DNA from: Thalassotalea fonticola
Lineage (GTDB): Bacteria; Pseudomonadota; Gammaproteobacteria; Enterobacterales; Alteromonadaceae
Assembly (NCBI RefSeq): GCF_032911225.1
Contig: NZ_CP136600.1
Span: 2,232,001-2,296,000 of the forward strand
DNA length: 64,000 nucleotides
Reading direction: 5' to 3'
Shown here: in pieces, positions 50,040-58,925 of the stretch
Numbering within the stretch: position 1 is the first letter of the stretch
Layout: every line of letters starts with the position of its first letter
The notes under the pieces: generated by a model
Databases searched by the model: none
Seen by the model: the letters and a program-made list of their open reading frames with translations, nothing else
Told to the model about the DNA's origin: nothing
Program-made: the position numbers and the translations under genes

Positions 50040-50464
50040 TTTTAGTCCCTTGAGTAGTATTTATATTATTTGTAGCAAAATTGTAGCAAACCGATTGTGG
50101 TACAAAATACAATCATAAACAACAAAAAACAAAACAATGAACATAGTCGGTTGTATTTAAAAGGATTTATTTAGATTCAAAGTTTATGATTGTTCATTGA
50201 AATTCACCAAAAAACACTGAAAAATCACCCTCGTAATCGGCAGGTCCCCTGTTCAAGTCAGGGAGGGCAACCATTTTCTTTACAAACAGACTTCCACGAG
50301 AATCCCCAATAACAATACATATAAAACAGACTTTGTAGTGTCGTTTGATTCTCCCTACAATTAAAATTTAAGTTCATTCAGCCTGATAATTGTATTAATG
50401 ATAATTTTATTTATCAATCACTCTTAAATACTATTCAATACATAACCTATGTTTAGTTAATTTA
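50040..50464. promoter_or_regulatory. Integrase upstream region with attR
   Basis: 425 bp with the integrase promoter and attR. Two direct copies of TTGTAGCAAA (50070-50079, 50081-50090) are 11 bp apart, one helical turn, and could be arm-type integrase or Xis sites. A 12-bp inverted repeat, ACAATCATAAAC (50109-50120) against GTTTATGATTGT (50182-50193), flanks the putative promoter. No gene is seen. Confidence 0.5.
50234..50267. repeat. attR core (34-bp direct repeat, right copy)
   Basis: Exact copy of 39891-39924. The next bases (CAACCA) differ from the tRNA acceptor end (GGCCACCA), so this copy no longer encodes a working tRNA 3' end. Confidence 0.9.
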
Positions 50465-50965
50465 TTATAATACCTTCTCAAAATACTCTATTAGCATACG
50501 TTTGTCGTACCCTATCAAGCTATTAGCTTCTCTACCAAACAGGCTATTGGATAGATAGCTCATATCTTTAATATCAACTTTATCAGCTAGCATAACGTTA
50601 CCTGCTGCATCTTTGATTACATACTCGAACGACATGCGCGGGATATATAAATCCTTCAGCACACGTATTTCCTGCATGTTGTACCTAGTCTCACCTGCTA
50701 AATCAATATCAGTGAAAGTAATATCTATAGTTACATCAGCTTCTTTAAAGTGGTCAGCTAATGCCTCAGCCAACTTATTAGCTACACTCTGCTCGAAATC
50801 AGACTGTATACCAGAGTTACCTGTGTCTATGTCACTAAAATCACGAGGATTAATCAATGTTACTGTCGCTAATCCATCAGTAGCTGAGACTGTTTCTGGT
50901 TTTTCAATAGTGCTTGAGCACGATGCTAGTAACATAGTTAGTATTAGTGTTAATAGTTTTTTCAT
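50465..50965 (-). CDS. DUF3016 lipoprotein
   Basis: A 166-residue lipoprotein. I start it at the ATG at 50965, where TATAGGAGTAAT gives a good ribosome binding site and a lipobox (LLASC) follows; a longer frame from 51028 would lose the signal peptide. The body fits the DUF3016 family: TDIDLAGETRYNMQEIRVLKD, then YIPRMSFEYVI. Function is unknown. It lies between attR and the degenerate tRNA fragment, so it may be cargo of an older insertion. Confidence 0.8.
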   Translation of the reverse strand: MKKLLTLILTMLLASCSSTIEKPETVSATDGLATVTLINPRDFSDIDTGNSGIQSDFEQSVANKLAEALADHFKEADVTIDITFTDIDLAGETRYNMQEIRVLKDLYIPRMSFEYVIKDAAGNVMLADKVDIKDMSYLSNSLFGREANSLIGYDKRMLIEYFEKVL

Positions 50966-51215
50966 AATATTACTCCTATATAGATATAATATTAGTACCC
51001 AATATTTCAGGAGTACATAGTTAGGCAAATTTTCGGGTTTTCACTTTTTGCAGGTTTTCACTGAATTCGCTTTCCTCCATTCACCAGAGACCGAAGAGGT
51101 CATCACCTCAAAGATTCACGTTTGAGCTCGTTCGAGCAGCAGTGATGTTCGATAAAGGATCGGATTCACATTTTGAGAGGGAAAAAAAATAGTTATTTTT
51201 TTATTGTTAGGGCAC

Positions 51216-51241
51216 ATAAAAAAGGCCACTCCTTTGGCCTT
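51216..51241 (-). terminator. Minus-strand terminator after the trypsin-like gene
   Basis: Stem AAGGCCA / TGGCCTT (51222-51228, 51235-51241) with a 6-nt loop. On the minus strand it is followed by a run of T (A-tract 51218-51223). It serves the leftward protease gene and abuts the tRNA remnant exactly. Confidence 0.65.
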
Positions 51242-51283
51242 ATAATCGGCAGTTTCTCTGTTCAAGTCAGGAAACGGCCACCA
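51242..51283 (+). pseudogene. Degenerate tRNA 3' end (old attachment-site remnant)
   Basis: 42 bp matching the tRNA-Ile 3' part (39890-39931) at 36 positions, from the anticodon stem to an intact CCA. The six changes fall in the T and acceptor stems and break T-stem pairing, and no 5' half precedes it. It looks like an attR from an older or different integration at this or a related tRNA. Confidence 0.75.
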
Positions 51284-51362
51284 TTTTTATCAACACATCC
51301 TTGCATAATTGTCCATTTTAAAATTAAACTTACTTGGTAAGTTCATAAGTAGACCTTAATTA

Positions 51363-52154
51363 CTACGGAGCTAAGAATGTTAAATTGATCCATTCTATGT
51401 CATGCGCACGATCCATCCTATACACACCTCCAGTACCAGCACAATTACCATTGATACCAAAAGAAGTGACACCGCCAACTACATTGCTATCCCCCATAAA
51501 GTTGGGTCCACCAGAATCACCAAAACATGTGCCTCCGGTTGAATGATTATTAGAAAGTAGCATTGAAAAATTACCGGTAAAACCTGGTGAATTAATCTGA
51601 ATGAGACGTGGCGTTGCAAACATCCGGTTTAAGTTAGCTTCGACAAAAACAGGGTTAATCTTTTGTAAACCATACCCTACAGCGGTAAATGTCTGATTTT
51701 TTTTACCCCTTCGTTTTGCTAAAGCATTAAGTGCGTCTGCATTCGGTAAAGTCGCATATTCTGCTAATATCACAGGAGTGCTTAAAATGACGATACCCAG
51801 ATCATTTAAGAAAAATGCTTCAGGGTTATAATCTGGAGATGTATGAATCGAGTCGAATTCAACAGAAGTTTCACCTGAAAATGGATAACCATCTGCACGA
51901 ATTTCCGCTTCATTATTTTCGAACCAAACTCTCCCTCCAGTTGCTCCAGAAGTACAATGTCCAGCTGTCAGCATTACAGTTGATGACAGCAACGTACCTG
52001 AACATCGCCAAGCGGGCGCGCCATCTACGTCAAAAATTAGCAAGCCAACATGAGGGTGTGAATCGCCATCGAATTCACCATCAGTAACGGCAAATGAACT
52101 TTTTATGAACAACAATATTAAAATGGTTAGATAACCCATATATTTTTTAATCAT
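51363..52154 (-). CDS. Secreted trypsin-like serine protease
   Basis: A 263-residue S1-family protease. I start it at the ATG at 52154, preceded by AAGGAC; a frame from 52178 adds eight residues without a ribosome binding site. A signal peptide ends near SFAV. Counting from the longer frame, the catalytic triad is H74 (LTAGHC), D126 (LNDLGI) and S222 (GDSGGP). Cysteines near the active His and Ser suggest disulfides. It is probably secreted or periplasmic. Confidence 0.9.
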   Translation of the reverse strand: MIKKYMGYLTILILLFIKSSFAVTDGEFDGDSHPHVGLLIFDVDGAPAWRCSGTLLSSTVMLTAGHCTSGATGGRVWFENNEAEIRADGYPFSGETSVEFDSIHTSPDYNPEAFFLNDLGIVILSTPVILAEYATLPNADALNALAKRRGKKNQTFTAVGYGLQKINPVFVEANLNRMFATPRLIQINSPGFTGNFSMLLSNNHSTGGTCFGDSGGPNFMGDSNVVGGVTSFGINGNCAGTGGVYRMDRAHDIEWINLTFLAP

Positions 52155-52535
52155 GAATTTGTCCTTTTTTAATTCCAATAATCATGTGTTTACAGATAAC
52201 CATCCGGTTCAATAGTTACCATCAGGATACAAAAATACAAGGTAGTATCCTTACACCCACCACAGTTTTTAAGTATTTCGTTTCAAGGACTGCAGGACAC
52301 TTGAGGGTTTGCATTAAACTGTAAAGAAAAATTGTAGTATATATATTTAGCTAATCAACTTGGGCTTAATTAAATTTCAAACCGCTCTCCCCCCTATTGC
52401 GCCACTCTGGGTATCTTATATGAAGGCCCACAAACTGTAGTGGTCAACCATTCCAATTACAGCGTTCTCAGGGTCAAATAACATTTTTATGTTTTGAGCT
52501 ATACTTTATTTAACAACAATATGTCAGGAATATTT
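52155..52535. other. Non-coding stretch
   Basis: 381 bp between the leftward protease and the small rightward gene. I see no RNA gene or clear repeat; a partial GGGTCA motif near 52471 echoes the REP at 21398 but lacks its partner arm. Confidence 0.5.
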
Positions 52536-52829
52536 ATGCCTTTTTACTTTTCGATAAATAAAAATCATAAGAACACTCTTTATAAAGTTGCAAAGATTAT
52601 TAATGTTGAACCTAAAAGTTGCCTAGATTTTGCTATTAAGCATCGAAATAGCACTCAATCTATGTTTAACGAGGTAACAATTGAATTGTTTTCAACAATT
52701 AAAGTTAAGAATAAGCCTATAGCAAAAAAACTTTACGGTCATTTTCTCAATGAGCTTAAAAAAGAAGGGGTAAGTATTTTGGATATTAAAAAATCACAGT
52801 ATAGATTCAATAGGTTGCTGCGCAGGTAG
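52536..52829 (+). CDS. Small basic helical protein, unknown
   Basis: A 97-residue Lys/Asn-rich protein that I do not recognise. I start it at the ATG at 52536, with AGGAA six bases upstream; ATG at 52521 and TTG at 52494 are alternatives. It looks mostly helical and ends in RFNRLLRR. There is no signal peptide, membrane segment or named domain. Codon use is AT-rich like the neighbouring island. Confidence 0.5.
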   Translation: MPFYFSINKNHKNTLYKVAKIINVEPKSCLDFAIKHRNSTQSMFNEVTIELFSTIKVKNKPIAKKLYGHFLNELKKEGVSILDIKKSQYRFNRLLRR

Positions 52830-53042
52830 TACATACTGATCAATAATCAACAACACTATACCGTTCAATTTCGAGCACCTTTATTTATATTTTACTAGTT
52901 CAAAAATAGGGTTTGAATAGTTCTTCACATTTAGCAAAACTCATCCAATTATCTTCGTAAATATACTCATACATTCTCTTAATAGACATTTAGCAATCTA
53001 CTACTAAACTATTACTATCAATCGAAGGTCAATTGGAGTGTT

Positions 53043-54404
53043 ATGATGAACAAGGTAACAAACAATATTATACTTTCCGTGTGCCTAGTTGTTGGTCTGT
53101 TAGCGTGCTCCCCTGAGGTTAAGGAAAGCAAAACTAACGAGCCAGCCAAAGAAGCAGAGGTTAAGCAAGAAGTTACAAGTGAACAGACTAAAGCCGTTGT
53201 GTTATTACGTGGTCTGCCAACACTAAACACAGTAAGCAGTGTCGCTATCGTTGAATTAGATCCAGAATCTGACAATTTCGGAGAAATCCTCAGTGAGTTC
53301 GAGACTCCTGATATCAATAGCAATGCCCCATTACATCACCTCTATTACAGCCCAATAGGTCGTTTGTATGCAACCTCACTTGACCCTTTATGCAGTCTTG
53401 CGGAAATTGGGCTAGTTCGGGATGCTACTGGTTCTCCTATTATCAAGGGCGTTGATTGTCTCGATACCAATGGCCAACAAGTTGGTGAAGATATTATGTG
53501 GCACTCGGTAAATGGCACTCAATACATGTTCGTAACGTTTATGGGCGGAACTGGTGTTGATCAAGCCGATGGCGGTTCCATTGGTGTTTTTGATCCTCAA
53601 AGCAATGCCATAATCAAAATAATTGAAGCTCGAAAAAGTCAGGTTGGAGAAGGTGAACCCTTTATTATGTATCCACATGGGATATCTGCCTATGGCGATC
53701 GTATGGTGGTGTCCTCTACCGTTCACCCTGATTTGGCAACGGGCGTGGGTAATAACATAGTTATTATTGATCTGAATACTTTTACGCCAATACAAAATAT
53801 TGTGGTGGAAGATGCTAAGCCAGTTGGTTTTCCATCATCTCCTGTTGAGGTATTATTTGTTCGACCTGATATTGTAAAAGACGTCGAGCCGGCAGTGCTG
53901 GTTAACACTATGTTTGGCTTTGAAACATGGAAAATACCCTATGATGAAGCCAACAAAACCTTTGGCAGTCCGGTAAAGCTTTATGACGGTGTTGAGCAAG
54001 GTACAGGAGTTCCGTTAGAGTTTTATGGCAACGAGTCTGAACTATTTATCAGCCATGCTTTGCCTGGTGTAGTCAAACGATACCATTTGTCTAGCCTACC
54101 AGAACTAGTCACTTCAGGCCCCGATATTGCCGCCGACCCTGGTGCCCATCATATGATTTTCTATCCAACCCAATCAGGTAAGCAAGTGATCGCTGTGCAG
54201 AATAATTTGCTCAACCTCGGTAACGGGGCAGATAACGACCCAACCGATGTTGACTTTATTGCTAAGGTCAATGCTCATACCATCAGTGTGCACGACTTGG
54301 CTACCAGTGAACGGCTGGCAACAATAGATTTTAAAGCCCGTTATAAAAAAGGTATCGACAATGTCGAAGGCTTGTTTGGCTCGGGTTTTACTCATCATCA
54401 CTAA
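53043..54404 (+). CDS. Beta-propeller lipoprotein of the MbnH/MbnP operon
   Basis: A 453-residue lipoprotein (lipobox LLAC near residue 22) with a charged linker and a repeated strand-rich body that looks like a propeller, vaguely similar to selenium-binding-protein (SBP56) folds. It has a PHG stretch (about 202-204) and a terminal HHH (451-453), both possible metal sites. GGAG precedes the start. It is followed after 8 nt by the di-haem gene and belongs to the same operon. I infer a role in periplasmic copper handling from context only. Confidence 0.75.
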   Translation: MMNKVTNNIILSVCLVVGLLACSPEVKESKTNEPAKEAEVKQEVTSEQTKAVVLLRGLPTLNTVSSVAIVELDPESDNFGEILSEFETPDINSNAPLHHLYYSPIGRLYATSLDPLCSLAEIGLVRDATGSPIIKGVDCLDTNGQQVGEDIMWHSVNGTQYMFVTFMGGTGVDQADGGSIGVFDPQSNAIIKIIEARKSQVGEGEPFIMYPHGISAYGDRMVVSSTVHPDLATGVGNNIVIIDLNTFTPIQNIVVEDAKPVGFPSSPVEVLFVRPDIVKDVEPAVLVNTMFGFETWKIPYDEANKTFGSPVKLYDGVEQGTGVPLEFYGNESELFISHALPGVVKRYHLSSLPELVTSGPDIAADPGAHHMIFYPTQSGKQVIAVQNNLLNLGNGADNDPTDVDFIAKVNAHTISVHDLATSERLATIDFKARYKKGIDNVEGLFGSGFTHHH

Positions 54405-54412
54405 TACGTAAG

Positions 54413-55549
54413 ATGTCAAAGCCAGTATTAATAGCCACCATTAGCTGTTTGTCACTTTTAGGAGTGGCGTACAGCTTTTTTACTGCAACTGATGTAAACC
54501 CTACACCGCTGTCTTCATTCACCGCTCCTTTTGTTTACGGCCACTTTAAGGTTCCCAGTGAAAACCCATTGTCCAAAGAAGGTGTCGCACTAGGGCGTCT
54601 ACTATTTTATGACAAACGTTTGTCTGGAAATAATACGGTTTCATGCGCCACTTGCCATTTACAACGCTTGGCTTTTACCGATGGCAAAGCTAAATCCGTA
54701 GGTGTATCGGGAAGAAAGTTAGCGTTTAACAGCATGAGCCTGGCTAATACATTGTGGGGACCACAGCACTTTTTCTGGGATGGTCGTGCCCAATCTTTGG
54801 AAGAGCAGGCACTGATCCCAATACAGCATCCTGATGAAATGGCACAAGATCTGGATGAGTTGATTGCTGAGCTAAAAGCGGATGAGTATTACCTAACCCT
54901 GTTCCGTCAGGCCTATGGCCAAATTAACGCCCAAAATATCGCCTTCGCAATTGCCAGTTTTGAACGAACTTTAGTGTCTTCCAATTCTAAATACGATCAA
55001 TTTTTACGGGGTGAGTTAACACTTACCGGGCAGGAAGAGCATGGCAGGAAACTATTTATGGCACACCCAGACGTTAAGGCCAGTTTGCGCGGAGGTAATT
55101 GCATAGATTGTCATAGTCAGTTTCTCACCAGTGGCTTTAAAGCCAAGTTCGATGGTTTCGCCAATAATGGCCTAGATAGTGATAACAACCTTGAACTCGG
55201 GCTTGAAAAGGTTACTAAAATGAACACTGACAGGGGTAAATTCAAAGTACCAACATTACGAAATATTGCATTAACGGGGCCTTATATGCATGACGGTCGA
55301 TTTGAAACGCTCGAGCAAGTACTCGATCATTACGATCAGGGGATCAAGATAAGTGCTACTTTAAGTCCATTGATAATGGAGGCAAATAACCAATTAAATG
55401 ATGATGAACAAATGCAGATCAGCTTGAACCTAAACGAAGATGAAAAACTGGCTATTATCGCTTTTTTACACACCCTTACCGACTATACTTTTATCAGTAA
55501 CGAGCAATTTTCTAACCCTTTCCCAACAGAGCAGGCGCAGAATGAATAA
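54413..55549 (+). CDS. Di-haem cytochrome c peroxidase family protein (MbnH/MauG-like)
   Basis: A 378-residue exported protein. It has an N-terminal signal anchor and two c-type haem sites, CATCH (78-82) and CIDCH (230-234). The family end region (TLRNIALTGPYMHDGRFETLEQVLDHY) is present. The neighbour is a MbnP-like protein, so this is likely MbnH, a di-haem enzyme that in other bacteria oxidises a Trp of MbnP to kynurenine. It overlaps the next gene by 8 nt. Confidence 0.9.
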   Translation: MSKPVLIATISCLSLLGVAYSFFTATDVNPTPLSSFTAPFVYGHFKVPSENPLSKEGVALGRLLFYDKRLSGNNTVSCATCHLQRLAFTDGKAKSVGVSGRKLAFNSMSLANTLWGPQHFFWDGRAQSLEEQALIPIQHPDEMAQDLDELIAELKADEYYLTLFRQAYGQINAQNIAFAIASFERTLVSSNSKYDQFLRGELTLTGQEEHGRKLFMAHPDVKASLRGGNCIDCHSQFLTSGFKAKFDGFANNGLDSDNNLELGLEKVTKMNTDRGKFKVPTLRNIALTGPYMHDGRFETLEQVLDHYDQGIKISATLSPLIMEANNQLNDDEQMQISLNLNEDEKLAIIAFLHTLTDYTFISNEQFSNPFPTEQAQNE

Positions 55550-56303
55550 AATCTGGATTACATTGTTATTGATTTGTGTAGTGTCGGTTGCCAGCTGGTT
55601 TTATTTGGTTAATCAAAAACAAGCAGGTACTGTCACTTTGCAGTTTCAGGCTCGAGTTGGTGACAAGCCTCTTAAATTCAACCAAACAATTTATCCCAAC
55701 CCCGGTGGCGAGGGTCAATTTCAAATACGTAACATACAACTGTACCTGAGCAATATCCAATTGCAGGGTAAAACTCACCGTTATCAGCTAACTGATAGTT
55801 ATCATCTAGCTCGCTTTGACAATGCTTCTAAGAGTTATTTGATCGAATTTCATGATGTGCCTTACGATCAGTACTCTAAAGTGATGATTTCAATCGGTGT
55901 AGACGAAAGTGCAAACTCCTCAATCATGCCCAGAGGCGATTTAGATCCAAATAATCGGATGGCCTGGAGTTGGGAGGTTGGCTACAAATTCATTCTGTTT
56001 GAAGGTACTTTAGCACAAGCAGAAAAAATACAGCCTTTGGTTTACCATGTGGGGTTTAGTGAAAATTACAAACCGCTGGAATTTCAACTGCCTAAACCAA
56101 TAACCCCTGAAGGAGCACGCATCAACTTTGATGTTGATATACTCGCCATGTTCAATTCATCTGAGACCATTAATATGGTCGAGCTGCCAACAGTGAAATT
56201 TGATCGAAAAGATGCACGCTTAATAGCTGAAAACTATGCCTCAATGGTAACCTTATCTGCCGATAGCACAGGGTTATCTAGGCCGAAAAAGGTAGATAAA
56301 TAA
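55542..56303 (+). CDS. MbnP-like copper-binding periplasmic protein
   Basis: A 253-residue protein with a short N-terminal signal or anchor. I start it at 55542 (MNKIWITLL), which overlaps the di-haem stop by 8 nt; a longer frame from 55440 lies inside that gene. The body resembles the MbnP family, with the MAWSWEVGYKF stretch (W142, W144), where a Trp-derived kynurenine could be formed, and a His in LVYHVGF. MbnP binds copper in other bacteria. Here it forms a three-gene operon with the di-haem enzyme and the propeller lipoprotein. Confidence 0.88.
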   Translation: MNKIWITLLLICVVSVASWFYLVNQKQAGTVTLQFQARVGDKPLKFNQTIYPNPGGEGQFQIRNIQLYLSNIQLQGKTHRYQLTDSYHLARFDNASKSYLIEFHDVPYDQYSKVMISIGVDESANSSIMPRGDLDPNNRMAWSWEVGYKFILFEGTLAQAEKIQPLVYHVGFSENYKPLEFQLPKPITPEGARINFDVDILAMFNSSETINMVELPTVKFDRKDARLIAENYASMVTLSADSTGLSRPKKVDK

Positions 56304-56501
56304 AGTTTATCCCGTCCAACAGAAGTAATTGCAAACAGCATCGACGCTAAAGACCTTTATAAACAGTTAAATGATGATGTCGACAGTCCCCGGTTCAATT
56401 TAAAGGGACTCCAACACTTTGACAATGCTCCCAATCCACTGTTATTTTATTGACCGTAGTTTATAACAGCATTTCATCTTACGTTGAATTCACACACCAT
56501 G

Positions 56502-58169
56502 TTAACTAACCCCTGTTATTTCACCATTTTCCAACAGCTTTATTTTGATTGCCGCGGGCTCTTTCGGTAATCCTGGCATGCGCATGATATTACCAGTTAG
56601 CACAACTAAAAATCCTGCGCCTGAATTAACTTGAATATTTCTCACTGTTACCTGAAAATCTCTTGGTCTACCGTGTAAAAGCGGATCGTCGGATAAAGAG
56701 CTTGGGGCTTTGGCAATACAAATAGGTAAATGCTCAAGTTGTAAATGCTGCACATGATGTAAATCTTTTTCCGCTTCTTTGGTCAAAGCAATATCTTTCG
56801 CCCCATACAAGGCCTGACACACCTTGCTGATTTTATCAAACACTGAATCTTCCAACTCATACATAAGTGTAAAAGGTTTCGACTTAGCTGCGGCAAGTTT
56901 AACTTTTTCAGCTAACTCGATAGAGCCTTTACCACCTTCGGCAAAGTGATTACTTTCGGCAAATAAAATGCCTTTTGCTTCAACGTGTTTCTTGATAATA
57001 GCAATTTCTTCATCGCTATCATTGGCAAAGCGATTTAATGCAACAACTGGCTCTTTATTGAATAATTGAACACTTTCAATGTGCTTATCTAGGTTTTCTA
57101 AACCTTGTTCAACAAATTCTAAATTTACCGTGGTTAGATGGCGTTTATCCATACCACCGTGCATTTTCAAGGCTCTAACTGTGGTCACTAATACCACAGC
57201 CGCAGGGTCAAGTTCAGCGATTCGGCATTTTATATTAAAGAATTTCTCTGCACCTAAATCAAAACCAAATCCAGCTTCGGTAACTGCCCACTCTGCATGA
57301 TGCATCGCCATTTTTGTCGCCAAGATACTATTACAACCATGGGCGATATTGGCAAATGGACCGCCGTGAATAAAAGTTGGAGTACCCTCCAGAGTCTGTA
57401 CCAAATTAGGGTGCAGTGCATCTCTTAACAGTGCCAATAGAGCACCGGTAATGCCTAGCGCTCTGACAAACACCGGCTCATCAGAGTAACTGTAACCTAT
57501 TAGAGTATTATTTAAGCGCCTCTCTAAGTCTTTGAAATTTTTTGTTAAACAGAGTATCGCCATAATTTCAGAGGCAGCGGTAATATCAAAGCCCCCTTCC
57601 CTTGGGATACCCTGCATTTTGCCACCAAGGCCAAGTACTATTTTTCTCAAGCTTCTGTCATTCATGTCCATGACTCGGCGCCAGACGATTTGACGCGGAT
57701 CGATATTAAGTGAATTACCATGAAACACACTATTATCAATAGCGGCCGAGATCATATTATTGGCGCTGGTTATGGCGTGAAAATCGCCGGTAAAATGAAG
57801 ATTAATGCGTTCTACAGGCAACACCTGTGAATAGCCACCACCTGTGGCACCACCTTTCATCCCCATACAAGGGCCTAACGATGGCTCGCGCAATGCCAGA
57901 CAAACTGAGTCACCTAACTGGGTGAAAGCTTGGCCAAGCCCAATGGTGGTTGTGGTTTTGCCTTCACCAGCAGGTGTTGGTGTGGTAGCTGAAACTAAAA
58001 TTAACTTACTGTTCTTATGTTTTGATTCTTGCTTTAGCGCATCGATATTAATTTTAGTAATGTCACTACCGAAGGGAATTAAAAACTGCTTGTCAATATT
58101 CAACAATTGGGTTATTTCTGTTATATCTTTAGGCTGACATTGTTTGGCAATTTCATTATCGGTAAGCAT
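56502..58169 (-). CDS. fhs: Formate-tetrahydrofolate ligase
   Basis: A 555-residue ATP-dependent enzyme making 10-formyl-THF from formate and THF. The P-loop TPTPAGEGKTTTTIGLGQ (about 66-83) is canonical and the LREPSLGPCMGMKGGATGGG region is present. It supplies one-carbon units for purine, Met and fMet synthesis. It stands alone. Confidence 0.97.
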   Translation of the reverse strand: MLTDNEIAKQCQPKDITEITQLLNIDKQFLIPFGSDITKINIDALKQESKHKNSKLILVSATTPTPAGEGKTTTTIGLGQAFTQLGDSVCLALREPSLGPCMGMKGGATGGGYSQVLPVERINLHFTGDFHAITSANNMISAAIDNSVFHGNSLNIDPRQIVWRRVMDMNDRSLRKIVLGLGGKMQGIPREGGFDITAASEIMAILCLTKNFKDLERRLNNTLIGYSYSDEPVFVRALGITGALLALLRDALHPNLVQTLEGTPTFIHGGPFANIAHGCNSILATKMAMHHAEWAVTEAGFGFDLGAEKFFNIKCRIAELDPAAVVLVTTVRALKMHGGMDKRHLTTVNLEFVEQGLENLDKHIESVQLFNKEPVVALNRFANDSDEEIAIIKKHVEAKGILFAESNHFAEGGKGSIELAEKVKLAAAKSKPFTLMYELEDSVFDKISKVCQALYGAKDIALTKEAEKDLHHVQHLQLEHLPICIAKAPSSLSDDPLLHGRPRDFQVTVRNIQVNSGAGFLVVLTGNIMRMPGLPKEPAAIKIKLLENGEITGVS

Positions 58170-58355
58170 AACTCATTCCTTAATAGTAATTCTTGTTGAA
58201 TTATTATCGATGCCAATAAGCTTCCCCTAAAAAATACAAGGCACGAAATAATTTAATACCAATTTAGTATATAACCAGACGATTAGCAAAAAGGTGTTTG
58301 AATTATCGTAAGCTATTAACAGGTAAAGATAAATTACACATGGGAGTTTGCGAGT

Positions 58356-58925
58356 TTAAGGTTTGCGAGCAACAATTTGTGCTACTGCTTGTGAGCCTTG
58401 TCCATCACCTTTACCCACAGTGCCTTCAAAGTAGTGCAACACTTCCCAACCAGAAAATTGCTGCAATAGTTCATTGTGTTTTAATAGAAAGTTTGGATTT
58501 TTAGGTCGGCCAAATTGAGGGTGTTCTGTAGTAAAGGTTTCATAGATAACCAATCCTCCAGATTGTATTGATGCTTTGATGCTGTCGAACAAAGGACGAT
58601 GTAAATAACGATAAACGATAACTGCAGCAAAACCTTTATCAGATAAAGGGCTAGTATTTTCATCTTCAAAATCTACTTGCCATAACTCTGCTTTTCCAAA
58701 ATGCAGCGAATTAACACTTGTTTCTGAAATTTTTTCTAGTGATGTTTCATTTATATCCGCAAAAGTAACCGAGATACCATTACTAACCAGATACAGACCA
58801 TTTCGACCGCTGCCACAAGCCAAGTCGAGTACTGAAAGCTCAGCATTCAATTTTTTGATTTCAGTTAAGTACTCAGCCAGTAAAGGCGAATGTGGTTCAA
58901 CGGTGTTTATATTAGATATCATCAA
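58356..58925 (-). CDS. Class I SAM-dependent methyltransferase
   Basis: A 189-residue protein with the SAM motif LDLACGSGRNGLYL (about 39-52) and an acidic residue at the end of the second strand (FADINE). The substrate is unknown. It resembles TehB-type small methyltransferases. Confidence 0.85.
   Translation of the reverse strand: MMISNINTVEPHSPLLAEYLTEIKKLNAELSVLDLACGSGRNGLYLVSNGISVTFADINETSLEKISETSVNSLHFGKAELWQVDFEDENTSPLSDKGFAAVIVYRYLHRPLFDSIKASIQSGGLVIYETFTTEHPQFGRPKNPNFLLKHNELLQQFSGWEVLHYFEGTVGKGDGQGSQAVAQIVARKP

Larger units (their letters stand above)
39891..50267. mobile_element. Integrative genetic element in tRNA-Ile (10.4 kb)
   Basis: Bounded by the exact 34-bp repeat in the tRNA gene and its partial copy at the right end. 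Order from left: STAND NTPase, primase/helicase, AlpA regulator and Mrr nuclease (all leftward), an unknown protein (rightward), and tyrosine integrase (leftward). The integrase, AlpA and P4-type primase give a replicating satellite-like core. No capsid, packaging or conjugation genes are visible, so movement probably depends on a helper or only on excision and uptake. The cargo is defence-like. Confidence 0.9.
50966..51362. other. Intergenic stretch with terminator and tRNA remnant
   Basis: 397 bp between the DUF3016 lipoprotein and the trypsin-like protease gene. Besides the hairpin at 51216-51241 and the tRNA 3' remnant at 51242-51283, both listed separately, I see no gene. Confidence 0.6.

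Noticed and set aside
52461..52490. Second copy of the GGGTCA REP
   Set aside because: Only a short partial match without an opposing arm.
56380..56412. tRNA-like T-arm (GGTTCAATT within an AGTCCC/GGGACT repeat)
   Set aside because: No acceptor or anticodon arms could be drawn; the stem is not a proper T-stem.
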